From positions 1 to 29,145 of the IMG/VR virus record IMGVR_UViG_3300022200_006537: a stretch of DNA of 29,145 nucleotides, one strand, 5' to 3'. The translations under genes were made by a program, and so were the position numbers. Shown piece after piece: positions 5,724 through 12,648 of this stretch. Position 1 is the first letter of the stretch. Every line of letters starts with the position of its first letter. Below the pieces are notes generated by a model. That model was not told the DNA's origin and did not search any database. It was given only the letters and a program-made list of their open reading frames with translations. The stretch is from a virus.

Positions 5724-6393
5724 TGACGGGATAGGTGAGGTGACTTACGTGGCTCACATGGGTCACGACTCAACGCCAGCTCACTCGGCGCGGGTGTCTC
5801 TCTATGAAGAGGCGACAAGCTCAAAGTTGCAGATGACCAATAGAGACGCGGTACTCATTAGGTATCTAGCACAACATGGCCACACCTCACCCTTTGAACA
5901 CTGCTCAGCCACCCTTAAGATCACCTGTCCTCTATTTGTTCGTTCTCAGATCATGAGGCATAGAACCTTCTCTTATAATGAGGTCAGTCGCCGCTATACA
6001 TCAGAAGACGTTCAGTTTTGGACTCCATCAGCTTTGAGAGCTCAACATCAAAAGCGCTTGCAGTGCTCGACTGATGAGGTGGTTCATGAGTCTGATCACT
6101 GGCTGGAATGTTGGGACCAACACCACGAGAACTGCATGACGTTCTACCAGCTTATGCTCGCCTCAGGTGTGGCTCGAGAGCAAGCGCGCGCCATCCTGCC
6201 TCAGTCCACATACACTCACTTCTGGATGAGCGGGAACCTAAACAACTGGGCTAAGTTTTTGAGGCAGAGGTTAGATTCACACTCTCAGCCTGAGACAAGA
6301 GCTGTGGCTTCTGCGGCTCGTGATATACTTATGCAGCACTTCCCCATATCTCTCAGCGCTCTCCTAGATGACGCTGAGAAAGTCGAGCATTGA
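5710..6393 (+). CDS. thyX: Flavin-dependent thymidylate synthase ThyX
   Basis: The signature RHR-x7-S is intact (R83, H84, R85 and S93 in RHRTFSYNEVSRRY). Other conserved blocks are HTSPFEH (residues 58-64) and the C-terminal LPQSTYTHFWMSGNLNNWAK. ThyX methylates dUMP to dTMP using methylenetetrahydrofolate, FAD and NADPH, acting as a homotetramer. The 227 residues are a normal size. It overlaps the DUF3310 gene by 14 nt. It secures dTMP for phage replication independently of the host enzyme. Confidence 0.95.
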   Translation: MKIYDDGIGEVTYVAHMGHDSTPAHSARVSLYEEATSSKLQMTNRDAVLIRYLAQHGHTSPFEHCSATLKITCPLFVRSQIMRHRTFSYNEVSRRYTSEDVQFWTPSALRAQHQKRLQCSTDEVVHESDHWLECWDQHHENCMTFYQLMLASGVAREQARAILPQSTYTHFWMSGNLNNWAKFLRQRLDSHSQPETRAVASAARDILMQHFPISLSALLDDAEKVEH

Positions 6394-6401
6394 GAGGCCT
6401 T

Positions 6402-6563
6402 ATGTTTGAAGATGACGATGAGACAATCTGCGCTCACTGTGGACTAGTTCAATGCCTTTGCGATGTGAGGCAAGAACATGACTGTGATGATGATGACTGT
6501 GATTGTGGCGTTGATTGCTCATGCTGTATCAACGGTCAATGTAACTGTCACTTCGAGGATTGA
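6402..6563 (+). CDS. Small acidic cysteine-rich protein, probably metal-binding
   Basis: A 53-residue frame begins at ATG 6402, 8 nt after the thyX stop, with GAGAGG (6392-6397) as ribosome site, and ends 3 nt before the cyclase gene. It has 12 cysteines (10, 13, 18, 20, 28, 33, 35, 39, 41, 42, 47, 49), several in C-x2-C or C-x-C pairs (CAHCG, DCDCG, CNCH), and about fifteen Asp/Glu residues, including DDDDC. This looks like a metallothionein-like metal cluster or a compact zinc ribbon. No family is recognised. The tight fit between flanking genes supports translation. Confidence 0.6.
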   Translation: MFEDDDETICAHCGLVQCLCDVRQEHDCDDDDCDCGVDCSCCINGQCNCHFED

Positions 6564-6566
6564 GCC

Positions 6567-7346
6567 ATGAAGATCAGAGAGAGGAGGCTTGCAATCGTCC
6601 TTCTCGATCTCATCGGCTCAACTCAGTTTGTTCAGAAGGTGGGCGCTGTCAAGGCGGCGCGGTGGCTTCAGTATCACGACAGGCTCACCCGCTCTCTCAT
6701 GTATCGCTTCTCAGGCAGAGAGATAGATAGGTCAGATGGATTCCTGCTGAGCTTCGAGGAACCTATCAACGCGGTGAACTTCGCGCTTCATTATCAGCTC
6801 ACAGTACCACCACGAACTCGCCTCAATACTCGCGTGGGCGTGCACGTCGGATGTATTGCTGAGGTGACACAACATGAGCTAGATGTGCTGGTGGGCGCTA
6901 AGCCGGTGGAGTTAGAGGGCATCGCCAAGAATATCGCGGCGCGAACCATGAGCGTCTGTGGTCCAGGTCAGGTGCTACTCACAGAGGAGGCGTTCAAGGA
7001 GATTCGAGGCCACACCAACAGCATGACACCCAAGGGAACAAGATATGTGATGGTAGGCCTCTATCGGTTTAAGGGTGTTAAAGAGCCTCAGGTGATTTAT
7101 GCTGTCGGCTCACGCATCGAAGCTCTCCAGCCACCTCCGAGCAGTGAGAAGGCCAAACGACTTGGAGGGCCTAAGCGGGTGAGGTCGCGCGCTCGAGATC
7201 GCAAGCTAAAAGAGTGGGTGAGTTGGGCGCTGCCTAGATGGGCCTTCATCAATATCATTTACATCCTCTGCCTGATGTGGCCTTGGTTGACTCATCAGCT
7301 TCCCATCATCTTAGAGATAGTGAGGTTCATCTATGGAGAAGATTAA
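6567..7346 (+). CDS. Class III nucleotide cyclase homologue with C-terminal membrane segment
   Basis: Residues 8-182 follow the class III adenylate/guanylate cyclase homology domain: AIVLLDLIGST (metal Asp D14), DRSDGFLLSF (metal Asp D57), TRVGVHVG, then GIAKNIAARTMSV with the transition-state pair N122 and R126, GPGQVLLTEEAF, and the closing LYRFKGVKEPQVIYAVG. The residues that select the base differ from adenylate cyclase: the usual Lys four before the second metal Asp is Ile53, and the usual Asp seven before the Asn is Glu115, so the product cannot be assumed to be cAMP. After a basic linker (195-215) comes a hydrophobic segment (226-256), probably a membrane anchor. GAGGA lies 7 nt upstream. 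The end overlaps the next gene by 14 nt. A non-catalytic decoy is an alternative. Confidence 0.85.
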   Translation: MKIRERRLAIVLLDLIGSTQFVQKVGAVKAARWLQYHDRLTRSLMYRFSGREIDRSDGFLLSFEEPINAVNFALHYQLTVPPRTRLNTRVGVHVGCIAEVTQHELDVLVGAKPVELEGIAKNIAARTMSVCGPGQVLLTEEAFKEIRGHTNSMTPKGTRYVMVGLYRFKGVKEPQVIYAVGSRIEALQPPPSSEKAKRLGGPKRVRSRARDRKLKEWVSWALPRWAFINIIYILCLMWPWLTHQLPIILEIVRFIYGED

Positions 7347-7803
7347 GACTGAGAGAGAGGTGACGAGCGAGATCAAAGCGCGGCGCGGTTGGTGGTTCAG
7401 TGTCTTCTTTATGATGCTCGTCGTCTTCCTGATCCTCTTCTTGACCTATGTTGAGATTGTCGAAAAAAATAGAGATGTGCTCGTTGGTATCCTCGGCATG
7501 ATAACAGGGTCGATCTCCTCGATGATGGCTATAGCCTCAGGTCGCGACCCATCAGAGGTCGAAGAACTGAAAGATAAACTCTCATCAGCCAACGCCGATA
7601 GAGAAGCGCTCATCGCTCGCCTCAGAGATGCGCAGATTCAGATGCAACTATTAAGAGAGCAGATACATGAACTGCAGGTGGCGGTGATTGATAAGCTCTC
7701 TATCTTCGCTGGTGATCACCCCATCAAAACCAAAGATGAGAACTCGGTCATCCTTCATCCATCAGTTGAAGAGTGGCTCCCTCACAGTGGGCTAGACAAA
7801 TAA
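7333..7803 (+). CDS. Two-helix membrane protein with coiled coil, partner of the cyclase
   Basis: The 156-residue product has a basic N-terminus, two predicted membrane helices (about 20-40, WWFSVFFMMLVVFLILFLTY, and 49-69, VLVGILGMITGSISSMMAIA), a coiled coil (73-117, with EVEELKDKL and LREQIHELQ heptads) and a soluble tail to 156. TGAGG lies 7 nt before the ATG, and the gene overlaps the cyclase by 14 nt, so the two are coupled. No cyclic-nucleotide-binding domain is visible. The layout could be a membrane effector, a scaffold that clusters the cyclase, a superinfection-exclusion protein or a holin-like protein. A holin-like gene already lies next to the lysin at 26652. Confidence 0.7.
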   Translation: MEKIKTEREVTSEIKARRGWWFSVFFMMLVVFLILFLTYVEIVEKNRDVLVGILGMITGSISSMMAIASGRDPSEVEELKDKLSSANADREALIARLRDAQIQMQLLREQIHELQVAVIDKLSIFAGDHPIKTKDENSVILHPSVEEWLPHSGLDK

Positions 7804-7884
7804 AAGTAAAGCGATTATTATTAAGCCGAGTATTGATGCGCTCCATTTGGAGAAAGTGAGAAGACCACCCCAAGAGGAGCATCT
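7804..7884 (+). promoter_or_regulatory. Intergenic gap before the head operon with conserved element copy B
   Basis: This 81-bp gap is AT-rich at its start (GATTATTATTAA, 7813-7824) and contains CGAGTATTGATGCGCTC with hairpin CTCC-ATTT-GGAG (7841-7852) and AAAGTGA (7853-7859), matching copy A at 2244-2278. An internal ATG opens a seven-codon frame (MRSIWRK). AAGAGGAG at 7872-7879 is the portal ribosome site. A head-gene promoter or leader is plausible. Confidence 0.5.
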
Positions 7885-9297
7885 ATGCACGATCACACTC
7901 AAGAGCGTGAGACTCGACATCTTAGAGCGCTCTCACCTCGATTTAGAACGCGGGGAATCACTGGCACTCAGATCAGTGGTGGGGTGATCACGGGCAAAGA
8001 ACAGAACGCTCAACTCACCGGCCTCAACTGGGTGCAAGAGGCTGAGGAGATGTTGAGGACTGACCCCATTGTCAGGCGCTCATGGCATATGCTCAGGCAG
8101 ACTCTTCTCTCTGCCGCTTGGAGATTCGAGCCAGGGATTAAAGATGATCCTACTGCTGAGGAGCTCGCGCGGTTCGCCAATGAGGCTTGGGGCTTCGATG
8201 GATACTCAGGTCAGATGTCGATCAGTTGGGAAGATCAACTAGCATATCTGTTTGAGTTCGTCCCTCTCGGCTATCGATACGCAGAGGAGATTTACAAGGT
8301 TGGTCCTGACTCACGCGGTGAGACTAAGGTATGGCTATCTCATTACGCCGACCGCGAGCCAAGCGCTCATCAGAAGTGGCTGAGTCGAGACGCTCAACAG
8401 CTCGATGGGGTGATTCAGAACACAGTAGGCATCACTTACACTCCTGAGCCCATCCCTGCCAACAAGCTCTTACTACTCACCCTCAACAAGACCGGTTCAA
8501 ACTTTGAGGGCGTCGGGATGCTTCGTCCAGTGTGGTGGTGGTGGCGTACTAAACAGAGAGTGGCTAACCTGATGTGCGTTGGCCTCGATAGATGGGCCGT
8601 CCCATCTCCAAAGGTTGTGGTCGACCGCTCTCAGGCTGAAGCGCTCGGTTTATCTGATGGTGACATCGACGCTATGATTGATGATGCAGAAGCTCAAGCA
8701 AGAGCTTTCATCTCAGCTGAGCAGAGCTATCTAGTAGAGAACGCCGCTGTTAAGTTCGATACCTACGCAGCCACTCCTAATCTCTACGCTGATGGCCCCA
8801 TCAATATCATAACCAAATGTGATTCTCAGATAGCGGCCGCCTTCCTCACTCAGTTTGCCGACCTCGGGAACACCGAGACAGGAGCGCGCTCAGTTGGTGA
8901 GATTCATCTCTCTGTCTTCAGACGAGCTGCCATCAACCTTTGTGATCTAGTCGCTTCAGCTGTAAGCGGGATAGATCGAAGAGGCGCTGGAACTATAGGA
9001 CGCCTCATCCGCTGGAACTATGGCGCTGTTGATCCTTCTAAGCTACCTCGCCTCACCCATACCGGCCTCGATACTGATGACCTGGCTGAGTCACTCGGCA
9101 TGTTGCCAGGTCTAGTCCAAGCAGGGCTACTCACTCCTGATGATGAGCTCGAGCGAGCAATCAGAGAGAGACTCGGCGCGGGTGTATTACCTGATGAAGC
9201 TGAGCGCTCACCAATCTCAAGAGTCTCTGCTGTGGGTGGTGGTGGCTCAGTCTCAGCGCTCGCTGAGCAGCTCATCAGGAGACGCCGAGATGGTTAA
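7885..9297 (+). CDS. Portal protein, Mu-like (DUF935-type)
   Basis: This 470-residue protein resembles Mu-type portals: an early segment DPIVRRSWHMLRQTLLSAAWRF typical of the clip and wing region, the aromatic run PVWWWWRTKQRV, and a C-terminal helical part. The portal forms the dodecameric ring at one vertex through which DNA is packaged and ejected. It follows the conserved element at 7827, has a strong ribosome site, and is followed by a Mu-I-like protease, as expected in Mu-like head modules. The C-terminus is Gly- and Arg-rich and overlaps the next gene by 8 nt. Other portal families are less likely. Confidence 0.8.
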   Translation: MHDHTQERETRHLRALSPRFRTRGITGTQISGGVITGKEQNAQLTGLNWVQEAEEMLRTDPIVRRSWHMLRQTLLSAAWRFEPGIKDDPTAEELARFANEAWGFDGYSGQMSISWEDQLAYLFEFVPLGYRYAEEIYKVGPDSRGETKVWLSHYADREPSAHQKWLSRDAQQLDGVIQNTVGITYTPEPIPANKLLLLTLNKTGSNFEGVGMLRPVWWWWRTKQRVANLMCVGLDRWAVPSPKVVVDRSQAEALGLSDGDIDAMIDDAEAQARAFISAEQSYLVENAAVKFDTYAATPNLYADGPINIITKCDSQIAAAFLTQFADLGNTETGARSVGEIHLSVFRRAAINLCDLVASAVSGIDRRGAGTIGRLIRWNYGAVDPSKLPRLTHTGLDTDDLAESLGMLPGLVQAGLLTPDDELERAIRERLGAGVLPDEAERSPISRVSAVGGGGSVSALAEQLIRRRRDG

Positions 9298-11233
9298 GAT
9301 TAAGAAGCGCACCCAAGCGCAGACACCAGCTCCACCGAGCGACCGCAAGACGGGAAGCGCCAAGAATCCTGAGGGCTCAGCGAGTGGCGCTCGTGGTGGT
9401 ATCGAGATAGGCGAGCAAGCCACCAAAGCTCTTGAGAAGATGCGAGATGATCACAACAAGCGCTTCACTAAACCTGCTCGTCGTGTAGACCTCGGCACAC
9501 TCAAAGCAGTCTTTAGACGTGGCGCGGGTGCTTTCTCGGTGAGCCATCGACCAGGGATGACTCGCAATCAATGGGCGCTCGCTCGAGTGCGCACCTTCTT
9601 AAAGCTCGTGGCTACAGGTCAGCGCAAGAAAGCATATACAGGTGACCTTGATCTTTTGCCCAAGGGCCACCCTCAGCGCAGAGAGGCAGAGACTCAGGCT
9701 GAGCTGTTAGCTATTCCTGACAAATACTCTCACATCGACTTCACCCCACCCAAAGGAGCCCGAGACGCCGCCAAGCGAGCGCTTGAAGTGAGAGCTGATA
9801 AGCCCTCCTCTCAGCGTGGGATGACTCCTGTTGGCATCGCGCGCGCTCGTGACCTCAGCGCGGGTAAGCAGCTATCTCCTGAGACAGTCAAGAGGATGCT
9901 CGCTTACTTCACTCGTCATGAGGTCGACAAGCAGGGATCAACATGGGATCAGCAGGGCAAGGGCTGGCAGGCGTGGCAGGGTTGGGGAGGTGATGCCGGT
10001 TATGCTTGGGCTCGAAAGGTAGTTAAGCAGATGGACTCAGCAGACAAGAAGACACAAGCGCTCAGAGCTTATGGTGAAGCTATCCAACTCTCAGAGGCGC
10101 CATCTTACAATGTCCCCGATGGGCTCACCATCGGTCGACCCTTCAAGACTCTCTCACTCGGCCAAGTCTCCTCTCGGATGAGCGGTGAAGCCATCGGCAA
10201 AGAGATTGACCTAGAGATGCTCGGCGAGATGCTGAGAGTCTATCAAGAGCGCAAAGATGCAGATCCAGTCATCATCGATTGGCAGCATGCTACCTCACCC
10301 TTTAACGGTGGGCCTCCTGCTCCACCTGAGAGCGGGAACGCGCTTGGCTTAATCGTTGATCTAGAACTCAGAGAAGATGGTCTTTACGCTGTCCCTGCCT
10401 ACAACGAGCGCGGCTTAAACGTGGTCAGGGAGGCGGGCGGCGTCTTGTGGTCTTCGCCTGAATTCATTACCGGCGATGTTTACGACCGTAGTGGAGGAGA
10501 GAAAGTCGGATCGGCTCAACTCCTTGCTATCACACTCACCCCTCGGCCTGCACAGTCTCACGACAAGATAAGCCGAGTAACACTCAATGAAAGGCTACAC
10601 ATGGATATTGAGTCTATGTCACCTGATGAGCTCAAAGCTGCTCTTGTCGCCAAGGACGAGATGGTCAAGGAGCTTGAAGAGATGATCAAAGAAATGAAGG
10701 CAGACGCTGAAGCCAACATGAAGACCGAATCAGAAGAAGAGGTTGAGTTGGCAGAAGAGAAGCCTAAAGAGGATGAGGCCGAGAAGATGGCCGAGTCTGA
10801 AGAGAAGAAGGAATACAACAAGATGAGTGAGTCACTCACCGCTGATGTAAGCCTCCTCTCAGAGCTTCAGCTTCTCCGAGAGAGCGTAGCAGAGCTCACC
10901 GCTGAGCGTGACGCTATCAAACGTGATCAGGCTGTTAGCGCTCTACTCTCAGAGGGCAAGATCTCACCTGCTGAGCAAGCAGTAGCTGGCAAGGCGTGGG
11001 ATCTCAAAGACTCATCACCTGAGTTTTGGCAGATGTTCAACGAGCGCTCAGCCTCTTCCGCTGTCCCTCTCACTGAGGTGGGGCATGGTGCAAGCGGCGC
11101 TGAGATCTCACAGCAGACTCTTAATGAGGCTGTTCTTAAGCTCAAGCAAGAGAAGGGCGTCACATATAGCGAAGCGCTTGACCTCTTCCGCGCTGAGAAT
11201 CCCGACTACTACAATAAGGCCTTTGGAGTTTAA
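9290..11233 (+). CDS. Multidomain head maturation protease, Mu I-like, with scaffold tail
   Basis: The start is ATG 9290, with AGGAG 8 nt upstream; the open frame reaches further back, but only into the portal gene. The 647 residues divide into a basic N-terminus; a domain around 65-130 (RGAGAFSVSHRPGMTR, then QWALARVRTFLKL); a second around 155-250 (GIARARDLSAGKQLS, WGGDAGYAWARKV); a Mu-I-like protease around 300-430 (VIIDWQHA, SSPEF, LLAITLTPRP); then an acidic Glu/Lys-rich coiled coil from 442 and a C-terminal segment ending in SEALDLFRAENPDYY. Mu I cleaves scaffold during head maturation. The two N-terminal domains look like conserved phage modules that I cannot name with certainty. The arrangement is a fusion longer than Mu I alone. 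Confidence 0.75.
   Translation: MVKIKKRTQAQTPAPPSDRKTGSAKNPEGSASGARGGIEIGEQATKALEKMRDDHNKRFTKPARRVDLGTLKAVFRRGAGAFSVSHRPGMTRNQWALARVRTFLKLVATGQRKKAYTGDLDLLPKGHPQRREAETQAELLAIPDKYSHIDFTPPKGARDAAKRALEVRADKPSSQRGMTPVGIARARDLSAGKQLSPETVKRMLAYFTRHEVDKQGSTWDQQGKGWQAWQGWGGDAGYAWARKVVKQMDSADKKTQALRAYGEAIQLSEAPSYNVPDGLTIGRPFKTLSLGQVSSRMSGEAIGKEIDLEMLGEMLRVYQERKDADPVIIDWQHATSPFNGGPPAPPESGNALGLIVDLELREDGLYAVPAYNERGLNVVREAGGVLWSSPEFITGDVYDRSGGEKVGSAQLLAITLTPRPAQSHDKISRVTLNERLHMDIESMSPDELKAALVAKDEMVKELEEMIKEMKADAEANMKTESEEEVELAEEKPKEDEAEKMAESEEKKEYNKMSESLTADVSLLSELQLLRESVAELTAERDAIKRDQAVSALLSEGKISPAEQAVAGKAWDLKDSSPEFWQMFNERSASSAVPLTEVGHGASGAEISQQTLNEAVLKLKQEKGVTYSEALDLFRAENPDYYNKAFGV
10601..11233 (+). CDS. 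Possible nested scaffold protein from an internal start
   Basis: An in-frame ATG at 10601 (codon 438 of the protease gene) is preceded by TGAAAGG (10588-10594) with a 6-nt spacer. It falls exactly between the protease domain and the acidic coiled coil. The product would have 210 residues: helical MSPDELKAALVAKDEM, a Glu/Lys-rich region, and the conserved C-terminal segment. Phage lambda and Mu make their scaffolds from such internal starts in the protease gene. The start is inferred from sequence and precedent only. Confidence 0.45.
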   Translation: MDIESMSPDELKAALVAKDEMVKELEEMIKEMKADAEANMKTESEEEVELAEEKPKEDEAEKMAESEEKKEYNKMSESLTADVSLLSELQLLRESVAELTAERDAIKRDQAVSALLSEGKISPAEQAVAGKAWDLKDSSPEFWQMFNERSASSAVPLTEVGHGASGAEISQQTLNEAVLKLKQEKGVTYSEALDLFRAENPDYYNKAFGV

Positions 11234-11235
11234 TC

Positions 11236-11628
11236 ATGGCTACTACTGACAACATCGTATCATTCGTGGCTAACTCAGCGATCACTGAGTTTGCTCTTGT
11301 CTCTGTTTTGTCAACTGGAAAGATCCAAGTCACAGCCTCAGAAGATGAGACTAACTGTGTTGGGATCGCTCAGCGTGCATGCTCAGCAGGTGACTCTGTT
11401 GAGGTCGTTGTACTCGGCAAGTCTCGCGCTATTGCAGGCGGCGCTATTGCACCAGCTACCATGAATCTTCTCATGTCCGACGCCTCAGGGCATCTCGTCG
11501 CATTTGATGAGGGTGCAGGCAACTATGCTGTAGCTCGCATGATCCCCAACATTAACCAAACAGGCGCTTCAGCAGGTGATCAAATCACTGTTGTCTTTAC
11601 CGGCCCTGTTGCTCTAACTGCATCTTAA
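11236..11628 (+). CDS. Head decoration or capsid-cement protein (DUF2190-like)
   Basis: A 130-residue, mostly beta product rich in Ala, Val and Ser: STGKIQVTASEDETNCVGIA, GDSVEVVVLGKSRAIAGGAI, and SDASGHLVAF. This matches small capsid-stabilising proteins often placed between the head protease and the major capsid gene. GGAG lies 7 nt before the ATG, 2 nt after the protease stop. It would bind the outside of the capsid after expansion. A structural role is likely; the exact family is less sure. Confidence 0.7.
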   Translation: MATTDNIVSFVANSAITEFALVSVLSTGKIQVTASEDETNCVGIAQRACSAGDSVEVVVLGKSRAIAGGAIAPATMNLLMSDASGHLVAFDEGAGNYAVARMIPNINQTGASAGDQITVVFTGPVALTAS

Positions 11629-11639
11629 GGAGCTGACTA

Positions 11640-12638
11640 ATGGCTAGTTCATACAGTAATCTGCATCCAGTCGACCAAATCCTATCCAACCTCGTCGTTG
11701 AGGCTGTCCCAAGTGATGACCAGCTCATCGCTGATAAAGTCTTTGAGAGCATCAAGGTTCCTGAGCGATCAGGCACCATCTTGCTTGAGGAGACTCGGAA
11801 CTTCATGGGCGCCGGCGCGGGTCTTGACCTCGAGCGCGCACCGGGGAGCTCACGCACCAACATCGGTGGATTCGACCGAAGCTCAACCACCTTCAAGGCG
11901 AAGATCTACGCGGCTCAAGACTCCATCGCGATGGAGGATATCTTCGACTCTCAGTATCCAGGGAGCGAAGAGGCGCGCATCGCAAAGAAGGTCGCTCGAG
12001 TGATGAAGCTCGCTAAAGAGAAGCGCGCTGCTGATCTCCTCTTCAGCACCTCGCTCTTTGCAGGCTACACCTCAGCACCTGCTACTAAGTTTGACGCTGT
12101 TGGCGCTGAGCCTCTCACTACCTTGCACAGCCTCAAAGATACCGTTTACTCAAACGCTCATGGGATCAACCCTGACACCATGATCTTAGGCCGTGACGTC
12201 TTCCGCGCTCTTGCTCGTAATCCTGAAGTCCGTGGCTATGTTGGAGACAGCTCTAGCGGGATCGCTTCAGGCAATCGCATCTTGGCAGATGAGGCGGTTC
12301 TCTCTGTGCTTCGTGATGTGCTCGGTATCCCCAACATCATGGTAGGTGCTGCGCTTCGAGACACCGCTGTTCCTGGCGCGGCTAGCTCTGAGGCTTACAT
12401 CTGGGATCGTGAGACGATCTTCATGGGTATCCTACGCGGCTCAGATGCCATCGTTCAAAAGAGCGGTAATGTTAAGGGCATGCCAACGGCAGCGCTTAAC
12501 CTCGAGTTTGGTGGCATGATCGCGGGTCAGTATGACTCATTAGATCGTACTCGGCGCTATGTCTACGCTGAGGAGGTCCACAGCTTCAAGCTCATCGATG
12601 CTTCTCTTGGTTACGTCCTCAACGACTGTTTGACCTGA
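11640..12638 (+). CDS. Major capsid protein
   Basis: A 332-residue protein with the order expected of HK97-fold capsid proteins: an N-terminal segment (NLHPVDQILSNLVVEAVP), an E-loop-like stretch (TRNFMGAGAGLDLERAPG), a long helix (EEARIAKKVARVMKLAKEKR), a P-domain segment (NPDTMILGRDVFRALARNPE) and a C-terminal A-domain with EAYIWDRETIFMGIL. Hundreds of copies form the shell. The place after the protease and decoration genes, a strong AAGGAG ribosome site and the length all fit. No separate N-terminal delta domain is present, consistent with a separate scaffold. Confidence 0.85.
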   Translation: MASSYSNLHPVDQILSNLVVEAVPSDDQLIADKVFESIKVPERSGTILLEETRNFMGAGAGLDLERAPGSSRTNIGGFDRSSTTFKAKIYAAQDSIAMEDIFDSQYPGSEEARIAKKVARVMKLAKEKRAADLLFSTSLFAGYTSAPATKFDAVGAEPLTTLHSLKDTVYSNAHGINPDTMILGRDVFRALARNPEVRGYVGDSSSGIASGNRILADEAVLSVLRDVLGIPNIMVGAALRDTAVPGAASSEAYIWDRETIFMGILRGSDAIVQKSGNVKGMPTAALNLEFGGMIAGQYDSLDRTRRYVYAEEVHSFKLIDASLGYVLNDCLT

Positions 12639-12648
12639 GTGTGAGTTG

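Noticed and set aside
6567-7803. Calling the cyclase pair a Pycsar defence system outright.
   Set aside because: The membrane protein shows no cyclic-nucleotide-binding domain, and the genes lie inside an apparent lytic operon, so only the resemblance is reported.
9018-9275. An 85-codon minus-strand frame with Ser/Pro-rich product inside the portal gene end.
   Set aside because: It is an antisense shadow of the portal reading frame, with low-complexity composition and no start signal.
9140-9289. Extending the protease gene upstream to 9140.
   Set aside because: The added 50 codons lie wholly within the portal gene, and AGGAG at 9277-9281 points to ATG 9290.
10558-10839. A Ser/Ile-rich minus-strand frame opposite the scaffold region.
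   Set aside because: It is the complement of the Glu/Lys-rich coiled coil, which automatically yields Ser/Leu/Phe-rich antisense frames.
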